Positions 25,155-35,405 of a stretch of 64,000 nucleotides of DNA are shown piece after piece. A model generated the notes under the pieces. It searched no databases. It was not told where the DNA came from and saw nothing but the letters and a program-made list of their open reading frames with translations. Each line of letters begins with the position of its first letter. Positions within the stretch are counted from its first letter, which is position 1. Origin of the DNA: Cavia porcellus (taxonomy: Eukaryota; Chordata; Mammalia; Rodentia; Caviidae). The DNA lies in the NCBI RefSeq assembly GCF_034190915.1, contig NW_026947485.1, positions 131,518,337 to 131,582,336 on the forward strand, read 5' to 3'. Position numbers and translations under genes: made by a program.

Positions 25155-25525
25155 GTCACTGTTTTTCATTGCTGGAAATAAATACCTGATTCCCAAAACT
25201 TAAAAGAAGACAAGTATATTTTGAGTCACAGTTTCAGAAGTTTTCAGTCCATCTTCATCAGGCTTAAAGAAAACATGGTCTTGAAGGACTTAGGAAGAGG
25301 AAAACTGCTCTTGTCATAGTAGCCAGGATGCAGACAGCGAAGGAGGGAGCCAAGTGGGAGATAGACCCTTTGCTAGAGATACATCTCTTCCAGCCAGCCC
25401 CCACTATGCAAGAGCATACTCAGCTGCTGAACTCACCAGTGGATGCTTCCCCTGAGTACCATGTCCTGTGATCCAATCACCTTCCAAAGTGCTGCCTCTG
25501 AACACATGAAAGCTGAGGTGTGAGG
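25155..25525 (-). mobile_element. MaLR-type solo LTR
   Basis: 'cttagtcactgtttttcatt' plus 'gctggaaataaatacctgat', then 'gagtcacagtttcagaagtt', ending near 'atccaatcaccttccaaagt'. It is a separate copy 330 bp from the LTR at 24410-24822. Confidence 0.7.
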
Positions 25526-25602
25526 CATCTTTTTCAATTATATTTAAAAAGATTTTAGTTCTCCCAATAGTACTCTATGAAACACCCCTTTGTTACTCAC
25601 AT

Positions 25603-25619
25603 ATAATTGCAATACAGCT
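25603..25619 (+). repeat. Target-site duplication of L1-A (left)
   Basis: ataattgcaatacagct, 17 bp, repeated exactly at 41333-41349 on the far side of L1-A. It proves one insertion spans 25620-41332 despite the provirus inside. Confidence 0.95.
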
Positions 25620-25620
25620 G

Positions 25621-25964
25621 GGAGCTGAGTGCATGTGAGGTGAGTTCCAATGGCATTATGCTGACTCAGGGAGAGCTTTGAACCATCTTTCCCAGCAGTT
25701 AGGAGCCTGCCCAGGTTCCTGAAACACCAGAGGTGGCACGGGAGGTTCTGGAGGCCTGAATGGACCACACCTAGTGACCTTCTTCCAATCCAGAAGCTGA
25801 GGACACTCGAGGTGTGTTCTAACAAGCTTGTGCTCTTTTAGGGAGAGCTTTGGATGATCACTCCCAGTAGATAGAAGCTCACCCAGCTTCCTGAACCAAT
25901 GGAGGAGGCACCGGAGGTCCTTGGGCCTGACTGGGCCATGCTCAGTGGCCTCCATTCAGTCCCA
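25621..25964 (+). promoter_or_regulatory. L1-A 5'UTR: two 172-bp tandem monomers
   Basis: Unit 1 (25621-25792, starting 'ggagctgagtgcatgtgagg') and unit 2 (25793-25964, starting 'gaagctgaggacactcgagg') are homologous along their length. Shared blocks are 'agggagagcttt', 'gcccaggttcctgaa' versus 'acccagcttcctgaa', and 'gaggcctgaatggaccac' versus 'gggcctgactgggccatg'. A third partial unit begins at 25965 ('ggagctgagaacacacaagg') and merges into the sequence before ORF1. Tandem monomers are known L1 promoter units in rodents. The sequence differs from the L1-B monomers. Confidence 0.85.
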
Positions 25965-26046
25965 GGAGCTGAGAACACACAAGGTGATTTCCAACAAACC
26001 TGCAAGAAGCTTTAGAACATTGCTCAAAACCCAGAAATCTAGGAAA

Positions 26047-27114
26047 ATGACAAAACAAAAGACCAAAATGCAATCTCAAGCCTCCAGCCCATGCAAAGAA
26101 AGCCTAGGAGCCATGGACATGGAAGAAAATATAAGCCATACACCTGAAATGCCTGAAATGATATCAACTGAAATAAAGAAACAAATCCAGGTAGCTATAA
26201 AAGAACTCAAATTAGAAATAATCTCCCAGGTAAAAGAAGAAATGATGAAGGTAATGAGAGAAATGCTGAACACATCTAAAGAAGACACAGTTAAAAAATT
26301 AGAGGAATAATGCAAAAAGATGGAAACCCTGAATGAACAATATAAGAAACAAACAGAATACGTGAAGTAGATTCAAAGAGATATACAGGAAATCAAAAAT
26401 TCCCTTGAAAGTTGACAAAACTGCCTCAACAAAAGTGAACATAGAATTTCAGACCTCAAAGACAAGATTGCAGCTATTGAACAGGAAAGAAAAGATCTTT
26501 TAAAATTAACAAGGAATCCAGACATAACAATTCGACAGTTGCAAGATGATGCAAAGAAAAACAACAAAAGATTGATAAGGATATGTGAAAAAGAAGGGGG
26601 TAACACAAATGATATCAAGAGGCTATTTACAAAAGTAATAGCTGAAAATTTCCCAAACATGAGAATGGAAACTGACATTAGGATCAGTGAAGCATATAGA
26701 ACTCCAAATAGCCATAATCAAAATAAAACTACACCCAGACATGTAATAATCACCATCTCAGAAATCCAACATAAGAACAGATTATTAAAAGCTGTTACAG
26801 AGAAAAGACAGATCATCTATAAAGGAAAACCTATCAGAATCACAGCAGACTTCTCACCACAAACAATGAAGTCAAGAAGAGCATGGAGTGAATTATTTCA
26901 GATCCTAAAGGAAAATGACCTTGAACCCAGACTGATGTACCCTGAAAAACTGTCCTTCATATTGGATGGAGAAATAAGATATGTCCATGACAAAGAACAG
27001 CTGAAGAACTTCATGATCACCAAACCAATCCTGCAAAGAATACTGAAAGACATTCTTGATAGACAGGAAAAAACCACTAAGCAAGGCAGACAATTAAACG
27101 GAGTAGAAAGGTAA
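26047..27114 (+). pseudogene. L1-A ORF1 (RNA-binding protein), broken
   Basis: L1 ORF1p normally forms a coiled-coil trimer that binds L1 RNA. The frame starts at ATG 26047 in a 'aggaaaATGac' context shared with L1-B ORF1 (50544) and runs 355 codons to a stop at 27112-27114. Three in-frame stops fall in the coiled-coil half: TAA 26308-26310, TAG 26368-26370 and TGA 26415-26417. The C-terminal RRM and CTD half (from 26539) is open and shows 'ITADFSPQTMKSRRAW'. The last codons run past the position where L1-B has its premature TGA. Confidence 0.9.
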
Positions 27115-27164
27115 AGATGCAAAGGTAAAGAAAGCAGAAAGATAACGTGTCAAGAATAAACCAA

Positions 27165-27833
27165 CATATATCAATTATAACCATTAATGTAAGTGGCCTC
27201 AATTCACCAATTAAAAGAATCAGACTGGCAGGATGGCTCAAGAAACAACATCCAACTGCATGCTATCTGTAAGAAACCATCTAACCCAAAAAGAAGCCCA
27301 TAAGCTGAAAGTCAAATGATAGAAAACAATACTACATGCAATAAGATGCCAAAAAAAAAAAAAAAAGCAGGGATAGCTATTCTGTTTGCAGACAATGTGA
27401 ACTTCAAACCAAGAATGATCCAAAGAGATAAAGAAGGTCACTACATACTAGTTAGAGGAAAACTTCAAGAGGAAGAGATAACAATCTTAAATATATATGC
27501 ACCAAATTCCAGAGCACCCAGCTATACAAAACAAATATTAACATAAATAAAAAATGAAATAAGCAATAACACAATTATAACAGGAGACCTTAACATGCCA
27601 CTGAAACAAAGGAACAGATCAACCAGACAGAAAATCAGCAAAGAAATAACAGAACTGAATCACACCTGTAAATGAATGGACTTGATAGATGTATACAGAC
27701 TGTTCCATTCAACATCAGAATATAGATTCTTCTCAGCAGTACATGGGAAATTCTCTAAAATAGACCATATAATAGCCGATAGGACATACTTAAGTAAATG
27801 CGAAAGAATTGAAATTATTCTATGCATGTTATC
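27165..27833 (+). pseudogene. L1-A ORF2, 5' part (endonuclease domain)
   Basis: Matches L1-B ORF2 from 51660 to 52320. Endonuclease motifs are seen in pieces: 'INVSGLNSPIKR', 'GIAILFADNVNFKPRM', '[17 protein letters not shown]', 'ITGDLNMPL' and 'SAVHGKFSKIDHI'. Several stops and a poly-A slip near 27350 break it. The provirus entered just before the conserved Ser-Asp-His motif of the endonuclease; L1-B keeps that motif at about 52318-52327. Confidence 0.9.
27828..27833 (+). repeat. Target-site duplication of the provirus (left)
   Basis: gttatc, repeated at 37467-37472. L1-B has an undivided 'catgttatcggatcatagcg' at the matching place (52312), which fixes both provirus ends. Six bp is the usual duplication length for betaretrovirus-like elements. 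Confidence 0.93.
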
Positions 27834-28254
27834 TGCCAGGTGCCACAGCCAACGCGGGGAAGGAGTCAGGCGAGAGACTGAAGACACAGGGAGACCAGTT
27901 GCTCAGGAGGCAAAAGGTGATTTATTGAAGGACTACAGAGTTTTTATAATGTTTCAAAACAAAGAGCAGTACAAGTCACTTCAGGACACTTTCTTGTGCA
28001 CACAGCAAAGGTAAACATGTTCTTGGGCCCGTGAGAAACTTCTATGTTGTGCAGCCCAGGAGGTAAACATGTTCTTGGGCCCATGAGAAACTTCTATTGT
28101 TTATGTTATGAAGCTATTCCCAGGTTAATATCAGCGCGATCCTTTGTCTAGAAGGCTGAGGTTACTGCAGGATGAGGAACTGGTTGAGGTCCAGCTTCAG
28201 TGTGTGGTTTTCCACACCCGTTCACTGCCAGACCCCTGGCTCCCGCTCCCAACA
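27834..28254 (-). repeat. Proviral 3' LTR
   Basis: On the minus strand it starts 'tgttgggagcgggagcc' (from 28254) and ends 'cacctggca' (27834). It is 52 bp longer than the 5' LTR because a 33-bp block, 'gtaaacatgttcttgggccc' through 'gagaaacttct', occurs twice (28008-28040 and 28060-28104, approximate) with a 19-bp spacer. It contains a TATA-like 'attataaaaact' and an AATAAA as in the 5' LTR. The last five bases, TGGCA, overlap in sequence the start of the primer site next to the 5' LTR. Confidence 0.93.
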
Positions 28255-28270
28255 TATCCCCCTTATTTCT
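28255..28270 (-). promoter_or_regulatory. Polypurine tract (plus-strand primer site)
   Basis: On the minus strand 'aagaaataagggggata' directly precedes the 3' LTR start. Purine-rich and ending in G5, as expected for a retroviral PPT. The final 'ta' is slightly unusual. Confidence 0.75.
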
Positions 28271-28281
28271 TAGACAAAGCG

Positions 28282-30033
28282 TCACATGGGAATTTCATTA
28301 GCAGTTGATTCTAACTTAAAATGTTTCAAGTCCAAACACACATTTCTCATTTGCCCAACAGCAATTTTTACAAAATATGGAAAAATTGTTATCATGACAA
28401 TAAATGCTAGAGCTCCAATACCAGCTAGAATGATAAAATGCGAAATGCCCGTGAGGCTTGGGAAATGGCTGGCTAATGCGTTGAATATTTGCTCAGTTTC
28501 TTTTGCTATGTCAACTTTTATTGCTGGTGCATTGGTTATATCTTGGATTTTATGCAGCTTAAGCACATCTAGAGAAGTATTGGAATTATGCCATATTCCT
28601 ATCAAATGATTTTTCACCCTATCCCAAGGTACATCACTTTCATTATATCTATGTGAGGTAACACAAATATGTTCGTATAAGGCATGACATTTCAAAGAAG
28701 ATTGTACTTGCAAAGCATATAATTGGTCTCCTAAGGTTATTACTGTATCTTGTAGAGCATTTAATTTTTGTTCAATCAGATTATCCCAATTTTCCTGTAT
28801 TTTCAAAACCAAAGAAACATTATGGGATAACTCATTAACATAGGATGCAGTTTGCACACTTTCTGTAAGAAATATTGCGGACATTGCAGTGGAGGCTATC
28901 AAAGTAATAAGTGCAGCAATTCCAGTCATTAACATCCCAACAAATCGTTTGGCCCGATTTAAAAGGTTAGTTAATTTTTGCAAAATAATCACAGAAGGAT
29001 CTTGATACCACTCTGTGGTGATATTAACAGGTAAAAATACAAATGGAGGTTGTTTGACCAGTAATATGGATGAGTGGTTTCATGAAGCATTAACACAATT
29101 GGATAAGATGCAATCTTTACAAGTAATTTCATAATATTCATTGCTCTTATTTACAGTAAGTTCTCCACTTATAACACCATATGGTTCAGAAACACAAGCT
29201 ATGATAGTTACATTTTTTACTGTGCCATTAACAGAAATAGCATCCTGTGTCCCTATATGTTGCCATACAACTTTTTCCTTTGCAACAGCAATATAATCAA
29301 GTGCTGCAACCAACTTCCACAGCATGGTAAAAATGGTGATGTTATTCCTTGTCCATATTCCATATAATAAATTTCGGGGCCTGTAGGTTGTTTCTCTGTA
29401 ATCACTCCAATCACATAGATCATTGTAACATACAGTATAATTATGATGGCACAAACGCCATGAGGGTGCATATACACTTTTGCTTGGATATTTTTGTCTA
29501 CATCCTGGAATATGCTCAGGGGGATTACCTTTTCCCACTCTAGTTTCACTACTGTTGTGAAATACATACATCATATCTACTCCCCAGTGCATTCCATTAG
29601 TAAAGTTTCCATCCCAATCAGAGTATCTTTCTATTAATGTACAATTCTTATTTGTTTTAGAAAAACATAGGGGTAATGAAGCAGACATTCCAGTATAATT
29701 ATATACAATAGAGATAGGTTGTATATGAGTGGAAGAAGGAAAACTTAAGACATGAGTATTATTTACATAAACAGTAACATCATCGTTGTCGCCCCACGAC
29801 ATAGGGTGCAACAAAGGAGGATTAGGTACAAATGCCCAATAATTATCCGCCCACACAGGCATATAAAATGTATGCAAAACCCAAATAATACTTAACAGTT
29901 GAGCCAAAAACAGAAGAGTTTCATCTCTTGTCGCAGGAGGCCTTCTGGTCATTGTTCTCGTCCTCGAGGTCATGGTTAGTCCAAGCATCGTCCTGCGCAA
30001 TTTTTCTATCTTGCTCTTGGGCATGTCGTACAC
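28282..30033 (-). pseudogene. env: Proviral env (SU+TM), one in-frame stop
   Basis: Envelope glycoprotein frame of 584 codons from ATG 30033 to the stop at 28282-28284, interrupted once, by TGA at 29080-29082 at the end of SU. Seen: a basic leader, a hydrophobic signal segment near residues 41-62 and a 'NYWAFVPNPPLL' start of mature SU. There are many N-X-S/T sites and a Cys cluster 'CKDCILSNC' just before the stop. After the stop the same frame carries a furin-type 'RAKR' (about 28956-28945) and a hydrophobic fusion-peptide-like run. A C-X7-C pair, a membrane span 'FIILAGIGALAFIVMITIF' and a tail of about 30 residues follow. The N-terminus and TM resemble MMTV/HML/JSRV-type env. It overlaps the 3' end of the pol frame by 113 bp. 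The stop would leave only secreted SU if translated. Confidence 0.92.
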
Positions 30034-32291
30034 AGCGTTCTGGGATCCACCTGTGTATATCAGTGTCTGTGGGAAAACACAAACATACCCTCTTTCCCCA
30101 TATCAATACTGGGTCAGGGCCATGTAATAGATTAGTTAATGGGTCTTTCCAATAAACCATTGGCTTGGAGGGCAAATCAGGAGACCAATGTCTCTCAGCT
30201 GCAGATCTATTGGAAGCATCAAAAGTTTAAAAATTAAGAACATGAAGAGCATGGTTAAGAAGGGTTTTGGGAGAATACTTATACCATCTCCCCCTTTTTA
30301 ATTTCTTTACTGTGTTTTTTAGTGAGAGATTAGCACGTTCAACAATTCCTTGTCCTTGAGGATTATAAGGCAGTCCAGTAACATGTTTAATATGGAAAGT
30401 CTGACAGAATTTGGCAAAGGGTTTACTAACATATGCTGGGCCATTATCAGTTTTAATGGATTGAGGAATGCCCAGGATAGAGAAACAATATAGTAGGTGT
30501 TGTATTACATGGGTGGCAGTTTCTCCAGCCATACGTGAAACAAGCATGTAATGAGAAAAGGTGTCTATGGTAACGTGTAGGTATTTTAATGACCCAAAAA
30601 AAGGATAATGAGTGACATCCATCTGCCAGATGTCATTTGGACGGAGTCCTCGAGGGTTGACTCCAAAATGCGGTACTGGAAGGAGAGGCGCACATGAGGG
30701 ACAGTTTTTAACAATTTCTCGTGCCTGCTGCCGTGTTATATCATATTGATAACGTAAAACCTGTGCAGCTTGGTGATGAAGAGCATGTGACTGTTGTCCT
30801 TGCGAAACAGCAGACAGTCCAATATGCGTGGCTCGATCTGCAATTGCATTTCCATGAGTCAAAGCACCTGGGAGATTAGAGTGACTACGAATATGTCCTA
30901 CAAAACAAGGTGCAGATCGAGAATGTAAAGATGATTGAATAAGACCAAATAACTGTACAACAAGGATATTAGCAGTGTTGATAATAGGTACGCATTCTAA
31001 AACAGACAAGGCTTGTACTACATATTGGCTGTCTGAAAACAAATTAAAGGGAACATCAAAGAAAAGAATAAAAGCCTGATGAACAGCATAAAGTTCAGTC
31101 TCCTGAGCTGAAGTACTCCTCAATTGCCATACATAAGTTTGATTTGGGGTTACTAAAGTAGCTTTTCCATTGGAGCTTCCATCTGAAAATAAAGTAATAG
31201 CATTAACAAGGGGTTTCATGTGTATGATTTGAGGAAATGAAAAGGTAACTTTAGAGGCAAATTGAAGAATTTTATCCTTGGGATAATGATGTTGGATTTG
31301 ACCGGTATAGGATGCTAGAGAAAGAGGAAAATAATCAGTCATATTAAGCAACCATTCGAGCTGTTCAGATGTATAAGGGATTATAATAGAGAGAGGGTCT
31401 CTTCCTAAATGCATTATAGACAATTTTCTTTCTTGCATAATCCTTTCTGCAACCAAAGAGGCGTAATGGGGGAGAGCCCTTTTTGGGGAATGTGAACCAT
31501 GAATCCATGAGAGAACTCCCTGCTGATATAACACACCTGTAGGGGAAAAAGATGTGGGTATGATGATAAGAGACCAGGGAGTGGAATAATCACAATAATG
31601 AAGCTGTGCACTTTGAAGAGCCTTATTAACCAGTTCAAGAGATTTGCGAGCTTCTGCCATTATTTGGCGGGGTGAACTTGGGTCAGAATCTCCAGCTAAT
31701 AAGGAAAACAATGAGTGGAGGTCTTGAGTAGTTAACTTTAGAGACAGCCAAATCCAATTAATTTCGCCTAAGAGTTTTTGAAAATCATGTAACGTACGCA
31801 AGTGAGATGTATTAACAGACAATCATTGAGGAGAAAAATGCCGTGGATATAAGTGAAAACCTAGATAAGAAAAAGGAGGTGAAGTTTGGACCTTCTCAGG
31901 TGCGATGACCAGCCCATTATTTGTTAAATCCTGATGAAGAGAGGCATATACTTGCAAAAGCATCTCAGAATCTTGATGGGCTATTAAAATATCATCCATA
32001 TAATGAATAATGGTGGCAGAGGCAAATTTAGATCTGCTATTGGCAATGGCTGCACGTACAAACTTTTGACACAAGGTGGGGCTATTAGCCATTCCTTGAG
32101 GTAACACGACCCACTCATATCTTTCCATAGGTGAGGACAAATTACAGGAAGGAATACTAAAAGAAAACCTCTTACAATCCTCGGGGTGGAGAGGGATAGT
32201 ATAAAAACAATCTTTCAAATCAAGAACAATACGATGATGTGACAGAGGTATTGCCATAGGTGACGGAAGTCCAGGCTGAAGAGCCCCCATA

Positions 32292-32296
32292 GGAAA
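32292..32296 (+). repeat. Target-site duplication of the solo LTR
   Basis: ggaaa, repeated at 32664-32668. The pol reading frame is the same on both sides once the insert and one copy are set aside. Confidence 0.85.
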
Positions 32297-32663
32297 TGAA
32301 AGGGTTTTGGCCCAGACAAGACACTATAGCCAGGAAAACCTCAACCGGAAGCAGGAAGCCCCTATCTCCCCTGCCCCTAGGAAGTTACCTGTGACGCCAT
32401 CTTCCCGCCCCTGGAAATTTACATATGGCGCCAAACCTAGAACCAATGGGCTACCTGTATATCCCTAATGCCCGCCTTAGGTTCCACCCCAAACCGAGGC
32501 TATTTACAGGCCCCCACGCCACATGTCTGCCGGAGAGATCGCTGGATGCCAGCGGTGGGGGTGCCGGTCATCTCTCTCCGTGTTCTCAGAATAAAGGCCG
32601 CTTTTTATTTTATATTTCTCATCTTTTGTTAATATTTTTCATCTTTTGGAAATAACCCTAGCA
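32297..32663 (+). mobile_element. Solo LTR of another ERV family, inside pol
   Basis: A 367-bp element with TG (32297) and CA (32663) ends, roughly inverted tips ('tgaaaggg' and 'ccctagca'), and a 5-bp duplication ggaaa. Internal promoter-like 'gtatatccctaatg' (about 32458-32471) and an AATAAA at 32590-32595 give plus-strand orientation, opposite to the provirus. It shares no obvious sequence with the host provirus LTRs. A 4-5-bp duplication suggests a class I (gamma-type) or ERVL element. I do not recognise the family. The open frame at 32425-32655 is within it and meaningless. Confidence 0.85.
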
Positions 32664-32916
32664 GGAAACATAGTATCATTAACTTTTCTAAGGTCTTGTA
32701 ATAACCTCCATTTCCCTGATTTCTTTTTTATTACAAATATAGGCGAATTCCAGGGGGAGAAGGAAGGTCAGATATGACCACAGACTAACTGTTCCTACAC
32801 TAATTGCCTGGCGGCTTGGAGTTTAGCCTCAGGCATGGGCCACTGATCTACCCATACTGGTGTATCAGATTTCCAATTAATTTTATCAGCATGGATAGCA
32901 GGATGATCAGCGGCCA

Positions 32917-33820
32917 CTAGGAAAAACCCAAGCCCTGTTTATCAACCTTTTGTGGGATGGATAAAGGGTCTTTGATACCTTGATTATTTTTTCCCATGCC
33001 TGCAAATGGCAATTGACCCATTTGCAACATCTGTTTGGTTACAGTGGGACTTGGACTCCACAAGTACACTCCCATTTGGCTTAGTATGTCTCGTCCCCAC
33101 AAATTTAGGAGAAGATTAGGTAAAACATATGGTTGGAATTCTCCAGTATGTCCCTCTAAATCAGCCCAAGATAATATAGAAGAGGATTTAAAAGGAGTGG
33201 AGGCTTGCCCAATTCCCTGGAGAATGGCAGGGGCAGGATCCAAGGGCCAGGATGAAGACCAATCTTCTTGTCTTATAACAGAAACATCAGCCCCTGTATC
33301 CATTATTCCAAGAAAAGTTTTTCCCTGTATTTTTAGTAAGCATTCTGGCCTTTCATCTTGTATTTGTCGAATAAGAAAAGCATCAGAGGAGCCAAACCCT
33401 TGGGTGCCTCATTTTTTCCTAAGCATCTTTTGTTTTCCTTGAATAAGGGGCAACAATAATAATTGTGCTATTCAAGTACCCAGAGGTATGTTAATGACAA
33501 CTGTATCAGTTTTAGCCATAACTTTAATTTCTCCCTCATAATCTTGATCAATCACTCCAGGAAGTACTGTAAGTCCTTTTAAAGTAAACCCACTTCTCCC
33601 TAGTAAAAGTCCCTAAGTGTTTGGAGGTAACGGGCCATAAATACCGGTAGGTATCAATTGGACTCCTAGTTCTGGGGTTAATATGATGTGGGTGGTGGAA
33701 CTGAGGTCCAATCCTGCGCTTCCTGGAGTTGCTCTGGAGAGGTCTGAAACGGATTGTTTTGGGGTTGAATTGCCCCGAAGATTTGTTGTGGGGCCTGGGG
33801 CTGGCCCCTCTTGGAGTTTC
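32917..33820 (-). pseudogene. pro: Proviral pro frame: dUTPase + protease, broken
   Basis: A -1 frame entered at the GGGAAAC heptamer (33816-33822) and ending at TAG 32917-32919. The first part is a trimeric-type dUTPase: '[12 protein letters not shown]' (from 33714), '[12 protein letters not shown]' (substrate-binding motif) and '[11 protein letters not shown]' (motif 3). Three stops cut it: TAG 33613-33615, TGA 33472-33474 and TGA 33409-33411. The protease part is then open for 128 codons from 33303. It has the aspartic protease signature 'MDTGADVSVI', a flap-to-helix region ending 'LWGRDILSQMG', and a C-terminal G-patch-like 'GMGKNNQGIKDPL'. dUTPase upstream of protease in the pro frame, plus a G-patch, is typical of betaretroviruses. 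Confidence 0.92.
32923..32929 (-). promoter_or_regulatory. pro-pol -1 frameshift site
   Basis: On the minus strand the heptamer is G GGT TTT (X XXY YYZ) in the pro frame, two codons before the pro stop at 32917-32919. The shifted frame reads into pol. Canonical form; I did not fold a downstream pseudoknot. Confidence 0.8.
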
Positions 33821-35398
33821 CCTGCTGGGGGGATAATAAATTGCCTTCCTTATCTCTTTTAGAATAACATTCATTAGCCCAGTGATCTCCTCTCTTACAG
33901 CGTGGACATAACCCAGGGGCTTTTGGCTTTTTATCACTTTTAACCTTATTATTTGCATTATTATCACCTTTTGGAGAATCAGAGCATTGTTTGGCAATAT
34001 GCCCCATTTTCCCACAATTATAACAACTTCCTGGAGGGCCAGGGGCACGTTTTTTACGTTTGCTATGTTGTATTGCCAAACATTCTTGCAGGGTTTGTCC
34101 CTTCAAAGCAGCTGCCATAGACAATCCTTGAATATATCCTGCTCCTATGTCTGCACAAAGTCTGATGTAATCATTTAAGGTGCCCCGTTCCTTCCAGGGT
34201 CGAAGAGCTGCTTGGCAGATTGCATTGGCATTTTCAAAAGCCAATTCTTTTACTAATATATTGCTGGCTTCTTGATCATTTATTAATCTTCCTGCAGCCT
34301 GAAGGAGGCGAGAAATAAAGTCCTGGAACGGCTCATCAGGGCCTTGTTTAATCTTGCCTAACTCTCCCTTCTTTGATCCTGATTGGGGCAATTTTTTCCA
34401 TGCTGCTAAAGCGGCCCACCGAATCAAATGATAGGCATAGCCAGGGTAACTTAATTGAGCACCCAGGGCCGCAAAAGCCCCTTTCCCTTGAAGATGATCC
34501 ATAGAAATTCCATTAGCAATAGCTTGATCATCTAAAGCATATCCCATGGTATTCTCTTCATATTCGGATAGCCAAAGAAGATAATCTCCCCCATTCAGTA
34601 TAGCCTTAGCTAAAAGCTTCCAATTTTGAGGTGGCAAAGCCTGGCTCTCTACTGATTCAAGAATAGACATAGTAAAAGGAGCAGTAGCTCCATATTGTGT
34701 AGTTGCCATTTTTAATTCTTTAATTGTTTTAAAAGGAAGCCCCTCATGTTCATTATATGATTGTCCTTGTGGAGTAACTCTCCTAACTACTGGGTAAACT
34801 TGAAATCCTTCTAAATTTTCACCTTGCTTTCTAGCTTCCTGAAGTGCACGTTGTAAAGGGGATATCGCTAAAGGTGCAACAGGACGTATAGGCACAAGTG
34901 GGGGCAATAAAGGCATTGGTCTAAATCCTACTCGAGCAACAAGAGGTGTAGTAGAAGTTTCATATTGATCAAACAAAGGCCTTGCCAATGAAGAAGTACT
35001 ACAACTTTTATGCTGTTGATCTCTTAAATTAGCCTCAAATAACTTTTGAATCTGCTTAGCCATATCAGACAATTCTTTTTTAAAGGTTTCAATCACGTTT
35101 TCTAGGCCCTCCGTTAGTTCTTTGCATTGTGGATTTGCCTGATCTTGAAGCATGAAAGCCTCATGTTGATGCTCATATTGAGAGGCTTCACGCTCTAACT
35201 CTTCCCATTCTTTTGGACCTAATTCTTCATTTGAATCTGAATCAGTTTCTCCATCAGGGTTATTGACTTGTAAATCATCAGGCCTATTGTTTATTTTGTT
35301 AGTTGTAGGGAGGTCGGGGTCCTCCTAACAGGGCAGCTCAGAGAGCAGTGGCAGAGCAGGGGCGGGGGTATAAGGAGGATGCCACATTCTCTGAGGAT
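33678..35398 (-). pseudogene. gag: Proviral gag, main part (CA-NC)
   Basis: Structural polyprotein. The frame is open from just after the L1 insertion at about 35398, has a TAG at 35325-35327, then runs uninterrupted for 491 codons from Met 35153 to the stop at 33678-33680. An acidic, Pro-rich linker ('ALPLLSELP', 'NPDGETDSDSNEELG') lies in front. The capsid part includes a major homology region 'QGPDEPFQDFISRLLQAAGR' (residues about 270-289 of the 491). Nucleocapsid has two zinc knuckles of CX2CX4HX4C form: 'CYNCGKMGHIAKQC' (from residue 377) and 'CPRCKRGDHWANEC' (from 416). The tail is Gln/Pro-rich. It is separated from its matrix part by the L1 at 35406-36620 and carries a stop before the linker ends. 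Confidence 0.93.
33816..33822 (-). promoter_or_regulatory. gag-pro -1 frameshift site
   Basis: On the minus strand G GGA AAC in the gag frame (codons cag-gga-aac), a canonical betaretrovirus-type slippery heptamer. The -1 frame stays open from here into dUTPase sequence until the TAG at 33613-33615. Confidence 0.85.
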
Positions 35399-35405
35399 TT
35401 GGTTT

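Larger units (their letters stand above)
29921..32919 (-). pseudogene. pol: Proviral pol (RT, RNase H, integrase), broken
   Basis: Reached by a -1 shift at 32923-32929. The frame runs to 29921 but is cut by TAG 32795-32797, TGA 32768-32770, a foreign LTR (32297-32663), TGA 31823-31825 and TAA 30227-30229. RT shows '[12 protein letters not shown]' before the LTR insertion and 'LPQGMANSP' plus 'HYMDDILIA' (YMDD about 32002-31991) after it. RNase H shows 'LFSDGSSNG' and 'LFSDSQYVV'. Integrase has an HHCC-like start ending 'NCPSC', then the catalytic triad in 'WQMDVTHY', 'KTDNGPAY' and 'GQGIVERAN'. Spacing is D-56-D-35-E, all three present. The C-terminal 'HGPDPVLIWG' and 'WIPERCVRHA' lie after the TAA at 30229. 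The enzyme order is normal and the catalytic residues survive, but no complete chain can be made. Confidence 0.93.

Noticed and set aside
24410..25525. Two nearby minus-strand LTRs as a single provirus with internal sequence between them
   Set aside because: The 330-bp spacer has no retroviral or MaLR internal motif that I can see, and the two LTRs are too different from each other.
33548..34048. 166-codon minus-strand frame between gag and protease
   Set aside because: It overlaps gag zinc-knuckle and dUTPase sequence in the third frame (neither gag nor pro) and has no domain. A shadow frame.
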